Made by a program: the position numbers and the translations under genes. From a virus, in the IMG/VR virus record IMGVR_UViG_3300036791_000271, positions 1 to 23,569 of that record: 23,569 nt of DNA; one strand, given 5' to 3'. Below, one piece after another: positions 7,401-15,879 of the stretch. Positions within the stretch are counted from its first letter, which is position 1; every line of letters starts with the position of its first letter. The notes under the pieces were generated by a model. It did not search any database. It saw nothing but the letters and a program-made list of their open reading frames with translations, and was not told the origin of the DNA.

Positions 7401-8239
7401 TGCCGTTTCCACCGTCATTTGACCGCGCTTGGGATGTAACCCAGCCACTCGATTCTCAACTAGCGAATCTGCTCGGGCAAGACATTCGCAACCTTAAAGA
7501 CGATATAATGCAGCGTATCTCGCTGCTGAGCGGTGTGCTCGCCAACAGGCCAACGCCTGAAATGGTGAACGCGACTTGGGGAGGGGCTGGTTACGGTCTG
7601 TTATACTTCTCTACCGACAACAGTAAAGTCTATCAATGGTCCGGCGCCGCCTGGGTAGATATCACTTCGTCGATAGGAGGAGGTGGTGGTGGGATCACCT
7701 TACAGACTAACGGTGTGGCCAACGCCGTCCAGAACCTCCTCAACCTAATTGCTGGTACGGGAATCACACTAACGAACGTCGGTGGAGGCGTCACGATAGA
7801 TGCCGTTGGTGGTGGAGGAGTCCCGGTACAGCTTCACGGCAGAAAGAATCTAGTCGGACCTGTCGGAGTAGCAGGTCACTCGCTAGTACAAGTCGATAGT
7901 ATAACGGTCACCTTCCCCGGCGCAGGAGGTCCCTGGCGTGTTCTGGGTAGCTACCACTACTGGATGAATGGTGGAGTTGGATGGGAGTCCGGCATATTCG
8001 ACGGAGCCAACTGGTTCGCTCAAGGATGGGTGCAAGCACAGAATAACAACTCGATGCTCCAAGGTACTGACATGTCGGTAACCACCTATCTGAACGCTTC
8101 GGTTCACACCTTTGCGACTTACGTATATGGTGATGGAGCTGGTACTGTAGTGACATCCGCAGGCGGTATGGGTGACCCGGCACGTGTCACGGATATGGGA
8201 CCTAGTCATATGGATCTTTCGGTAATGGCGAGTAACTGA
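7400..8239 (+). CDS. Tail fibre-like protein
   Basis: This 279-residue protein has an ATG that overlaps the previous stop by 1 base (TGATG). Residues 1-45 form a helical stretch (PLDSQLANLLGQDIRNLKDD), as seen in the particle-binding end of phage fibres. Residues 48-90 carry N-R-P-T-P and L-Y-F-S-T-D-N-S-K-V-Y-Q-W-S-G-A-A-W, a common small beta module of fibre proteins. A poly-glycine linker follows, then a T-G-I-T-L-T-N-V-G-G-G-V-T-I-D unit typical of trimeric fibre shafts. The last 140 residues are beta-rich with many aromatics and glycines and are the likely receptor-facing head domain. It lies in a run of tail genes. The exact receptor is unknown. Confidence 0.65.
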   Translation: MPFPPSFDRAWDVTQPLDSQLANLLGQDIRNLKDDIMQRISLLSGVLANRPTPEMVNATWGGAGYGLLYFSTDNSKVYQWSGAAWVDITSSIGGGGGGITLQTNGVANAVQNLLNLIAGTGITLTNVGGGVTIDAVGGGGVPVQLHGRKNLVGPVGVAGHSLVQVDSITVTFPGAGGPWRVLGSYHYWMNGGVGWESGIFDGANWFAQGWVQAQNNNSMLQGTDMSVTTYLNASVHTFATYVYGDGAGTVVTSAGGMGDPARVTDMGPSHMDLSVMASN

Positions 8240-9831
8240 TGCCAGCCTTCCAAAATCGCGGACAACAAGCTCGCTCGGAAGAGCAGCAAGAATTTGCGAT
8301 GACTGGTCCCTTCGGTGGGATACAGAGTGAGCTACCTGCTACGCAAATTGAGACGCTAGGATTCTTTGACGCGAATAACATCATCTTCAGGAAGGGTACA
8401 GCGTCGCCGAGGCCTGGACTATCGATGCTGCCTCCACTAGTCCCACCTGAAGCTATCATGGGTATCTACCAATTCTATAATATAACCGGAGCTCTAGTTC
8501 AGGGCGTAATGACTCCTACACGGCTCTATAAGTTTGATGCAGGAGTTTACACCGAGATCACAGGTGTAGGACTACACGGAACTAACACAGAGCTTTACAG
8601 TTGGGATGTGGTGAATTACAAGCTCTGCTTCTCGCAGGGCGAGGACCCAGTCAATATATGGGACGGGATAACTCCTGGCTACACTGTAGTAGCAGGCTCT
8701 CCCGCTCATGTGAAGTATGTAGCCGAGGTCGGTTTGCATCTCATTGTTGTCAGTAAGGACTTTCCACTCAGATACTACTGGTCCGGAGTCGGGGACCCTA
8801 CGGATTGGACTGGGTTTACCTCTGGCCTGAATGACATCGTCGGCAATCTGGGACCGATTAACTTCGTTATAAAAGTTAATCAGTATGGCTTCGGTTTTCA
8901 CCAACTTGGTCTAACACAGATTGTCCCAACAGGTATTGGAACCAATCCGTTCGCGTTTAGCTCGGCTGCTAATGCTTCGATTGGGACTCTGTGTCCCTTC
9001 AGTGTACATCACATGGACGATCAGGGACGGGAGTTCTCCACGCACGTGGGAAAGGATAATGCCTATGCCTTCGATAGCTCGTCCGTCGAACCAGTCGGAG
9101 ACAATCCCATGTCGGATGGGACTAGGAGACGTATTGGTGCTCGCGCTCGTATTATGGGTGATTTGCTTCTATCTAATGCTGTGACAGTCAAGGGATACTG
9201 TACCTACGTAGTGAACGGACAGCCTTTCCGCTCGTATTGGATCAACATGCCTGACGTGGGTATGTGGGTCCTCAATTTCGATGAAGGTAACTGGACACGC
9301 TTTATCTACAACGGAACGGTCACTTGTATAGGCCCGTTTACAAACTTTCAGTCTGCTGTACGTATCATGGATCTCGTCGGCACGATTGCAGACCAAACTT
9401 GGAGTCCAGCTACACTCATTCAGCCGCTCACGCTCGATGGAATCCTACTAGGCTTCAAGGATGGTACATCAGGTTTCGCTACCTTCGGCGTAGCGTGTGA
9501 GCTGAGTTCGTCACTAACCTCCGGCAAGTTGATTTTCCAGGATCGACGTCACAGCCATACTGTAAAGAAGTTCCGCGTGTCCTTCGTAGACCAAGGACCA
9601 GTGACATTCACACTGAATCTGACCAACGAGCAAGGGCAGGCCGAAAGTCACGCATTCACTATCGGCTCAGGTGGAGGGGACGAACTGAACTACGTTCAGG
9701 AGTACAAGATGCCTGGCTTACGCATTCAGTATGTTCTTAGCATTCCTGCGAACACCTTCACGAGCGTATCCGAGCTTGCTCCAATGTTCGATGAAGGTGG
9801 GGAACAGCGTGGAGGTTTGATAGACAATTGA
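8239..9831 (+). CDS. P22 gp10-like DNA-stabilisation or tail hub protein
   Basis: This 530-residue protein has an ATG overlapping the previous stop by 1 base. After a short N-terminal tail, residues 30-270 show a series of beta-propeller-like blades. These include N-N-I-I-F-R-K-G with R-P-G-L, then T-R-L-Y-K-F-D-A-G, then L-C-F-S-Q-G with V-N-I-W-D-G. They continue with R-Y-Y-W-S-G-V-G-D-P-T-D-W, F-G-F-H-Q-L-G-L-T-Q-I and a G-T-L-C-P-F-S turn. This order, going from genome-position readouts to a sensor-like strand, resembles the packaged-DNA stabilisation protein family of P22 gp10. Those proteins close the portal channel and connect it to the tail needle. The C-terminal part forms a separate beta domain. 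A head-tail adaptor-like gene lies nearby. The match is by pattern, so a general tail hub protein is the alternative. Confidence 0.6.
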   Translation: MPAFQNRGQQARSEEQQEFAMTGPFGGIQSELPATQIETLGFFDANNIIFRKGTASPRPGLSMLPPLVPPEAIMGIYQFYNITGALVQGVMTPTRLYKFDAGVYTEITGVGLHGTNTELYSWDVVNYKLCFSQGEDPVNIWDGITPGYTVVAGSPAHVKYVAEVGLHLIVVSKDFPLRYYWSGVGDPTDWTGFTSGLNDIVGNLGPINFVIKVNQYGFGFHQLGLTQIVPTGIGTNPFAFSSAANASIGTLCPFSVHHMDDQGREFSTHVGKDNAYAFDSSSVEPVGDNPMSDGTRRRIGARARIMGDLLLSNAVTVKGYCTYVVNGQPFRSYWINMPDVGMWVLNFDEGNWTRFIYNGTVTCIGPFTNFQSAVRIMDLVGTIADQTWSPATLIQPLTLDGILLGFKDGTSGFATFGVACELSSSLTSGKLIFQDRRHSHTVKKFRVSFVDQGPVTFTLNLTNEQGQAESHAFTIGSGGGDELNYVQEYKMPGLRIQYVLSIPANTFTSVSELAPMFDEGGEQRGGLIDN

Positions 9832-12110
9832 AAGCTATAGCTAGCCTCGACTTCACGAAGATAGGTCCTACGCAGCAAGCTCTGTCGCTGTTTGCGAACA
9901 TGCTACGCAAGATTTATCAGAACTTGATCTTTATCGTAAATGGACATATAGGCTTCGGGGATGGGACAACTGCTGATAATATCGATGGAGTTTGGGTTAA
10001 CACAACGACTCCTGGTATAATCGCGAACTTTACCGTTACTCATAATTTGGGGAGGGTCCCCGTGGGATACATAGTTGTGAAAGAAGATGCACCTGCAACT
10101 CTATACGATGGAACCGTCGTAGCAACTAAGACTCAGATAACTTGGAGAGCGACTGGTGGAATCGCTCACATACGGGTTTTTGTCTTCGCACTACTTTTAT
10201 CGTTACTCGCATTTCGCAGCGTAGCTCAGACGACAGTTAACCTGAACGTTACTGGCACAGATGCTCAAGTATGGATGCATGGGACGTGGAAGGTTACCAT
10301 TAAGCAAGCTCAAGGAACTACTGGTGGACCTCCGTTCAGGATCATAAGTGGAGGAGGTTTTCTCAACGACCAAGCTGGAGCGCTAGATGGTTCAGGCAAT
10401 GCCACGATGAGCCTACCAGCGAACGCTAACATTGCTCCAGCGCAGAGCGTGTGGCAGTTTACGGTCTGTCCGGATGCGTCCTTTCCATGTTTCACACGGG
10501 AGATTACTATACCTATATCCTCGCCATTTGCGCTCAACATGACTCCTCCGCCGATCGTCGTGAATGTGTTGCTAGTTCCACTTCCTATAACGGCGTACAC
10601 AGATGGTGAGATATCAGGCGCTTCTAAAGGCACAATCTATTACAATACGACATCTAGCTTGTATCGTCAATGCAATGCAGCGTTTGCTGGAGTATGTTCT
10701 GCATGGGCTGGCTTCGGTGGAACAGCGGTGTGGAGTGCTATTACGGGGTTCCCAGCGGCTTGTACTCCGGGAACGTATGTTATCAATATACAGCTTGGAA
10801 CCTGTGCCCCAACTACTGGAAGTCCTGGGCTTCCACCCGGCTCTGTGCAGTATAACAACGCTGGGGCATTCGGAGGTACGGTTTTTCTCTTCAATCCGAC
10901 CGACGCTACACTAGGTATCTGCTCCGTGACCTGTGCCTCATTGACTAGTACAGTAGATACTGGTATCGGTCTTTTTTCTACCGACGCTGCGAGTACGATA
11001 GATATCGTTTCCAATCCTGATTCGATTCATGGAACAACAGTCACTAACATCTTCACTTCTGCTCAGACTGTAGATACTGAACAACTGGTTGGTACGAATT
11101 CTCAGGTCTACGCTGGTGGAAACAATACAGGAGGTGGATGCTTCACTCCTTCGCTTGGAGTAACTCCTACCTGTGCGAATGCTTATGCGTCGGTATTCGG
11201 TGACAATTCAGTTGATACTAACAATGGTCAGGATGCGGTCGGATTCCGCGCTCTTCCTGCGATGAGTAAGAGCGCAGGAAAGAATATGAACAGCATCGCA
11301 GGATTCTTGGTAATGACACCGGAATCAGCTGCTGGTGGCGGTTTCAGTCCTGTTCTCGAGACTTCTACGAACCTCTGGGGACTCGAGGTTCAGGATCTCC
11401 AGGGTCTCGGGACGACTCAAACAGTTGGAGTGCATATCGAGCCACAGACGAACGCTAGCGTTAATCACTATGCGATTAAAGTTGAGACGAATGGTGGACC
11501 TAGCACATTTCAGGGAATAACTGCCACGAACATAATTGACAGTGCTCTGACTGCTAGTAGATGCGTTCAGACTGGTGTGGGAGGTTTGCTCGGTGTCGCA
11601 GCCGGTGCGTGTGGTACAGGTACAGGAACAGTCGTTTCGTTCAGCGCTGGCGATTTCGGAGCAAGTGCTGCTGCGGTTTTCACGACAGCTGTATCGAGTC
11701 CTACGGTTAGTCCATCGCTCACGTTTACTGCGGTAAGTCACGGAGCGAACCAATTCTATGCCACACCAGACGGCTCTTCTGGCACTGCCGGGTTCCGTAC
11801 GCTAGTGTCCGGAGATTTGCCTTCGGCTGGTAAAGCGGGACTTTACACGAACTGGGCATCAACAACGACTGTCTGTTCGACGACGAACGTATCGGGAAAC
11901 ACTTGTACGACAACTGTTCCATTAAACGTCACAGAAGCGAACACAGCTTATAAAGCTTCATGCTCAGGCGTCGGCACGATTACTGGTTATCCGTTCATCA
12001 TAGGTATCGCGAAGGGAACTACCTCAATAACAGTAACGATTACGAATGGATCAGCGAGTGAGGCGGTAGTTTCTACGTGGTCTGAGGTTAATTGTGTAGT
12101 TACACGGTGA
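9828..12110 (+). CDS. Large composite tail fibre protein
   Basis: This 760-residue protein starts with TTG overlapping the previous stop (TTGA). GGAGG at 9811-9815 is 12 bases upstream. Residues 1-117 look like a complete small phage virion protein: a helix near 17-35, an I-G-F-G-D-G-T beta turn, the strand pair F-T-V-T-H-N-L-G-R-V-P-V-G-Y, and a closing I-R-V-F-V-F. Residues 115-134 read like a secretion leader, with Arg, a hydrophobic run ALLLSLLAF and A-Q-T. The rest is a long, Thr/Ser/Gly-rich fibre with repeated modules, about twenty cysteines and a compact C-terminal domain (about 690-760). It probably carries receptor-binding activity. The composite build suggests that two genes have been joined in frame. 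Confidence 0.65.
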   Translation: MKAIASLDFTKIGPTQQALSLFANMLRKIYQNLIFIVNGHIGFGDGTTADNIDGVWVNTTTPGIIANFTVTHNLGRVPVGYIVVKEDAPATLYDGTVVATKTQITWRATGGIAHIRVFVFALLLSLLAFRSVAQTTVNLNVTGTDAQVWMHGTWKVTIKQAQGTTGGPPFRIISGGGFLNDQAGALDGSGNATMSLPANANIAPAQSVWQFTVCPDASFPCFTREITIPISSPFALNMTPPPIVVNVLLVPLPITAYTDGEISGASKGTIYYNTTSSLYRQCNAAFAGVCSAWAGFGGTAVWSAITGFPAACTPGTYVINIQLGTCAPTTGSPGLPPGSVQYNNAGAFGGTVFLFNPTDATLGICSVTCASLTSTVDTGIGLFSTDAASTIDIVSNPDSIHGTTVTNIFTSAQTVDTEQLVGTNSQVYAGGNNTGGGCFTPSLGVTPTCANAYASVFGDNSVDTNNGQDAVGFRALPAMSKSAGKNMNSIAGFLVMTPESAAGGGFSPVLETSTNLWGLEVQDLQGLGTTQTVGVHIEPQTNASVNHYAIKVETNGGPSTFQGITATNIIDSALTASRCVQTGVGGLLGVAAGACGTGTGTVVSFSAGDFGASAAAVFTTAVSSPTVSPSLTFTAVSHGANQFYATPDGSSGTAGFRTLVSGDLPSAGKAGLYTNWASTTTVCSTTNVSGNTCTTTVPLNVTEANTAYKASCSGVGTITGYPFIIGIAKGTTSITVTITNGSASEAVVSTWSEVNCVVTR

Positions 12111-12113
12111 GTA

Positions 12114-12824
12114 ATGGCTACTTCATTTATCATACAAAACCTTGAGCAAGAGGTATTGCTCAAAGCTGAAAACAAAACGACGGATGCCGCTCGAGCTGAC
12201 GCTTGGTTAAAGGACGCTCTTTTGGAGCTTACTAGCAACCCGTCTTTCAGGAACGAGTTCGATCAACTCGAAGAGTACGGAAACTTGTTTAACCTCACTT
12301 CCCAGGTACAGGAGTATCCGGAAACAGCCCTCGTCCCGCTTACTCACTACAACACAGCTACGCTCGATATTTTGATATGGCAAGATCCACCGACTAATAG
12401 TATTAGAAGAAAACTGGGATTTTCTCATTATCAGAAGGCTGATAACTTCCAGCCAACTTTCAGTTTACCGACAGAATGGTATCGGTTTGCTCAGAACATA
12501 GGATTTACTCCCGTACCAGACAAGCCATACCAGGTACAGACTCGAATGCTGCGTCAGCATCCTATTAACCCAGTTCTGAATCAAACTACGATTTTGATTC
12601 CTAACGATTGGAATGAGATCCTTGTACTTGCAGCAGTCGAGAGAGGATTCATAGAGTATCTTGAGTACGAGAAGGCCGGAGCGATACACAAGCTACTACA
12701 CGGTGACCCGAAGCATCCCGAGCGTCCTGGCTTGCTAGAGGGTCGGAAGAAGCGCCGAGAGATGGAGGCGTGGCGAACAGAAGGTGCGCTACGTCCAGTT
12801 TATCGGTCTGTGTGTAGGAGGTAA
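12114..12824 (+). CDS. Head-tail adaptor-like protein
   Basis: This 236-residue protein is mainly helical in its N-terminal third (LLKAENKTTDAARADAWLKD). A middle part follows with L-P-T-E-W-Y-R-F-A-Q-N-I-G-F and P-Y-Q-V-Q-T-R-M-L-R. The C-terminal helix reads N-D-W-N-E-I-L-V-L-A-A-V-E-R-G. This pattern matches connector or adaptor proteins of short-tailed phages (T7 gp11 or P22 gp4 type) that sit under the portal and link it to the tail. The ATG is 3 bases after the fibre stop, with GGTGAG just before it. The last codons are AGG AGG TAA and double as the ribosome binding site of the next gene. The role rests on pattern and position. Confidence 0.6.
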   Translation: MATSFIIQNLEQEVLLKAENKTTDAARADAWLKDALLELTSNPSFRNEFDQLEEYGNLFNLTSQVQEYPETALVPLTHYNTATLDILIWQDPPTNSIRRKLGFSHYQKADNFQPTFSLPTEWYRFAQNIGFTPVPDKPYQVQTRMLRQHPINPVLNQTTILIPNDWNEILVLAAVERGFIEYLEYEKAGAIHKLLHGDPKHPERPGLLEGRKKRREMEAWRTEGALRPVYRSVCRR

Positions 12825-12825
12825 T

Positions 12826-14148
12826 ATGGGAGCTTTTCTAGGAAATCCTTTTGGAGCGGGTGGAAGCTTTCCAGGTCTACCTGGTCTAGATAGTATATCT
12901 AGCGGTGGTGGAGGCGTCTCTGGATTGCCTGGTCTGGGAAGTATTGGTAGTGGGACAGGAGGCTTAAATCTATCAAATATTTTCGGAGGAGGCGGAGCTG
13001 GAGGCGGAGGAGGATCTCAGCAACCTAAAATACAGCAGGGTAGAGAAGGGACACAGATCGCAGGTCAACCTCCTGTTACTACGATGGGCGGACAGAACCA
13101 GTACATGAACTATCCGTCGATGACTGGAGGTAGCTCACCCTTCGGTGGAGGTGGTAACTACTCTGCTGCACCGGCGATGGGTTATTCCTCACCGATATAC
13201 GCTCTACCAGGAATGGCTCAGGCACAAGCTATGGGAGGAGGAATGTCGTCTCCTGGAGGAATGTCGTCTGGAGGAGGATCGTATGGTCCTGGCATCGTAC
13301 CTCCATCATCCTATGGCTTCCAGCCGGGACAGAATCCCACCATGAACCCTCAGTTCAACCCGAACAATATCTATGGAGCTGGTATTGGTGGGAAGCTTCC
13401 AGGAAACTATCAGCAGAGTAGAACTATCGATCCTGCTATGACGCAGGCGATGAATCAGTATTTGATGAATATGATGGGTCAAGGGGCCTCTCCTTTTAAC
13501 CTGTCGGCGCTCATGCCGTCGACAGGTCAGGCGACCACTCCTGGGTCGTTAACGGCCCCTATGACCCCTACGATGCAAAACCTCCAGGATTTCCTGATGG
13601 GAAAGAGTGCAGGCGTCAGCGGAGTTCCTGGAACCTCAGGTCCGCTCAGCTACGTCAGTCCGATGTGGCAGAGCGAAATTAGTGCAATGAATCAGCCAAT
13701 TCAACAACAGCTCGCTAACATCAAGGAACAGTTCGGAGCACAGGGAGCGCTTGGCTCCAGTGAGATGGCTAACGCCCTCCAAAACTACGGTTCACAAACT
13801 GCGCTAGGAGAACAGGCGTTGCTCGGACAACTCACTATGCAGGCGCTCCCTACAGAGATGCAAGCTGCTGGAGGGTTCCAGCAGATGGACCAGCAAGCTA
13901 TACAAAACATGTATAATGAGTTTATCAGAACAAGACCTGAATACTCACCATTGCTCCAGGAGCAGTATGGAATGGCTACAACGTTCCCACCGATATACCA
14001 GAAGGGTGGAGGATCAGGTTCAGCCCTGATGGGAGCGCTTCCTGGTCTCGGCATGAACGCTGCTGGAAGTATCATGGAAGGTCTATCCGGTGGCGGAGGA
14101 TTAACAGACGTAATAAGCAGCCTCGCCGGAATGTTGTTGGCTGCGTAA
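12826..14148 (+). CDS. Glycine-rich internal virion protein
   Basis: This 440-residue protein starts at the ATG at 12826, right after AGGAGGT at 12816-12822. The longer in-frame ATG at 12784 lies inside the previous gene. Residues 1-70 are almost all Gly, Ser and Leu, with a duplicated G-L-P-G-L unit. Residues 90-250 are low complexity, rich in Gly, Met, Gln and Pro. Residues about 285-400 become a real domain with Q-Q-L-A-N-I-K-E-Q-F-G and then Y-N-E-F-I-R-T-R-P-E-Y-S-P-L-L, a motif pair found in phage internal or ejection proteins. A Gly-rich hydrophobic tail ends the protein. It probably rides inside the head and enters the host with the DNA. Confidence 0.55.
   Translation: MGAFLGNPFGAGGSFPGLPGLDSISSGGGGVSGLPGLGSIGSGTGGLNLSNIFGGGGAGGGGGSQQPKIQQGREGTQIAGQPPVTTMGGQNQYMNYPSMTGGSSPFGGGGNYSAAPAMGYSSPIYALPGMAQAQAMGGGMSSPGGMSSGGGSYGPGIVPPSSYGFQPGQNPTMNPQFNPNNIYGAGIGGKLPGNYQQSRTIDPAMTQAMNQYLMNMMGQGASPFNLSALMPSTGQATTPGSLTAPMTPTMQNLQDFLMGKSAGVSGVPGTSGPLSYVSPMWQSEISAMNQPIQQQLANIKEQFGAQGALGSSEMANALQNYGSQTALGEQALLGQLTMQALPTEMQAAGGFQQMDQQAIQNMYNEFIRTRPEYSPLLQEQYGMATTFPPIYQKGGGSGSALMGALPGLGMNAAGSIMEGLSGGGGLTDVISSLAGMLLAA
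13237..13269 (+). repeat. Short tandem repeat in a glycine-rich region
   Basis: The 15-base unit GGAGGAATGTCGTCT occurs at 13237-13251 and again at 13255-13269, giving an 18-base period in frame. It encodes the repeated G-G-M-S-S unit. Such repeats arise by slippage and may change copy number. Confidence 0.8.
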
Positions 14149-14157
14149 GGAGGTATT

Positions 14158-15879
14158 ATGCCAGTCACAGACCCATACAATCCAAGTCTGGTTAATTACA
14201 AGAATCCGGCAGATGCACAGTCAGGTGCATCAGGCACAGCGGAGAACGTGTTCGATCCATCTCCCTATGGATTTAATCCAGACCCCGGCATGGGAGGTCA
14301 AGGGAAGGGTACTGACCCTACTTCGGACTTCGCTAAAAAGAATGCTATGATAATGGCTCTTTCTAAGCTAGCTCAAGGAGCCTCTAAGAAAATGGGACAG
14401 GTAATTCATCCAGGACAGAGAGGACAGGGAGGTCCGCAGCCGACGACGGGTCAACCTGGACAGCAGATTGGTGCTTCTGCTCCGGCAGCTATGGCTGGAT
14501 ATCCTACGCCTCCTCCAGGAAGTGGTCCTGGTTCTGGGATGCAACCGCCCGTCGGTGCAGTTCCAGGACGGCAGGGATTCCAACAGACTGGAACTGAAGG
14601 TCAGTTCATGTCTCAGTTAACACCTCAGGCCGCTGGACTATTCCAGGGCCTTCAGGGTCTACAGCAGGTGATACAGACTAATCAGGCACGAAAGGATCAG
14701 AAGGACGCTGCTGAAGCTGGTAACGTCGCTCAAAATCTGATGCAATCCCTTGACGTAATCAATAATTCCTCAGACCAACAGGCTCGAGCCAATGCGATGC
14801 AAACAGTCGATATGATTCTGAAAAACAAGGAGTCCTCGAAGGTTCTTAACAAAGTATTTAAGGGATGGCTCCAAAAGGCCGATGAGCAAAAGAGAAAGAA
14901 GAACGCCCCGCCCGATCCTATAACAGCAGGTTTCGAGAACAGTTTACAACAATACTTCGCAGGTAAACAGGCTCAGCCTCCTCAGATGCCATCTCAGCTT
15001 TCGGGCTACCGGCTTCCCTCGGCTGGACCTGCTCAGCAGATGCAGAACATCGCGGCTCAGGAAGAGGCTAAGCGAGCGGCAGCAGATCCGAAGACGATGC
15101 TAAAGAGTCAACTGTCCTCAGCGCAGATGAAGGAGATCGAGGAAGGCGCTACTCTTGGGAAGCTCGAAGCTGAGAAGGCTGAATATCATGCCAGGATGAT
15201 GGAAGCTGCCTCTCACGTACAGACCGCAGGTCTTGCGGTTCAGCTTGAGCAAGAGAGGATTAAAGAGCAGCAGCTTCAGAATCAGTTCGCCAAACAGAAA
15301 GGAGAGACAGAGAAGAAGATTGCTGACGTAAATCTCTTGAGGGCTAATAAAAATCTCGATATAGCTAACGCGAGATTAAAGCTAGCTCTGATACCAAAGA
15401 CGACCTCTGCGCCCCCTCCTACGATGATAAATCAACTCAATGCACTACAAGAGGCCGAAAAGTATATGGATAAGATACTTTCGGACCCGAAGAGAGCAGC
15501 TAATGGCTTCAGTAAAGAAGACGTAGAGCAGCTCAGGGGACTGTTTTACAAAGGTGGAGCTGGTGCTTCGGCGAAAGATCTTCCAGACATGGTGCACAGA
15601 CATATGTGGGAGTGGCTCGGAGGTACAGGAGAAGATTCTGTTCAAGCGATGCGCGACAACATCCACTCCCAACGAAGTGCTATCGCTAAGATGGTTCAGG
15701 AGCGATTCAAGACATGGAAAGGAGCTGGTTCCGTTGAGGCTGAAGGAGGAGTGTCGGAGCCTGAGCCGGAACCAGACCTTGGTGCTGGTGAACCTGAAGG
15801 TGTTATCGAAACTCCTGAAGAGGGAGGGACAGACTTACCTCCAGGCTTTGTTCCGCCTAAGACCGGAGGGAAACCCTAA
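14158..15879 (+). CDS. Coiled-coil internal virion protein
   Basis: This 573-residue protein has AAGGAGGT just before the ATG at 14158. Residues 1-150 are Gly, Pro and Gln rich and probably disordered. Residues 155-260 are helical (GLFQGLQGLQQVIQ, then KVLNKVFKGWLQKADEQ). Residues about 295-435 form a long Gln/Glu/Lys/Ala-rich coiled coil. A smaller domain with D-L-P-D-M-V-H-R-H-M-W-E-W-L-G follows (about 475-490). The acidic C-terminal tail is repetitive (EPEPEPD and similar). It lies between two other low-complexity proteins in one transcript. This trio resembles the internal virion proteins that short-tailed phages eject to reach the cell interior. That role is inferred. Confidence 0.5.
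   Translation: MPVTDPYNPSLVNYKNPADAQSGASGTAENVFDPSPYGFNPDPGMGGQGKGTDPTSDFAKKNAMIMALSKLAQGASKKMGQVIHPGQRGQGGPQPTTGQPGQQIGASAPAAMAGYPTPPPGSGPGSGMQPPVGAVPGRQGFQQTGTEGQFMSQLTPQAAGLFQGLQGLQQVIQTNQARKDQKDAAEAGNVAQNLMQSLDVINNSSDQQARANAMQTVDMILKNKESSKVLNKVFKGWLQKADEQKRKKNAPPDPITAGFENSLQQYFAGKQAQPPQMPSQLSGYRLPSAGPAQQMQNIAAQEEAKRAAADPKTMLKSQLSSAQMKEIEEGATLGKLEAEKAEYHARMMEAASHVQTAGLAVQLEQERIKEQQLQNQFAKQKGETEKKIADVNLLRANKNLDIANARLKLALIPKTTSAPPPTMINQLNALQEAEKYMDKILSDPKRAANGFSKEDVEQLRGLFYKGGAGASAKDLPDMVHRHMWEWLGGTGEDSVQAMRDNIHSQRSAIAKMVQERFKTWKGAGSVEAEGGVSEPEPEPDLGAGEPEGVIETPEEGGTDLPPGFVPPKTGGKP

Noticed and set aside
13237-13269. CRISPR-like repeats
   Set aside because: Only two 15-base copies with a 3-base gap exist, within a Gly-rich coding region. 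No spacers or cas genes are present anywhere in the window.
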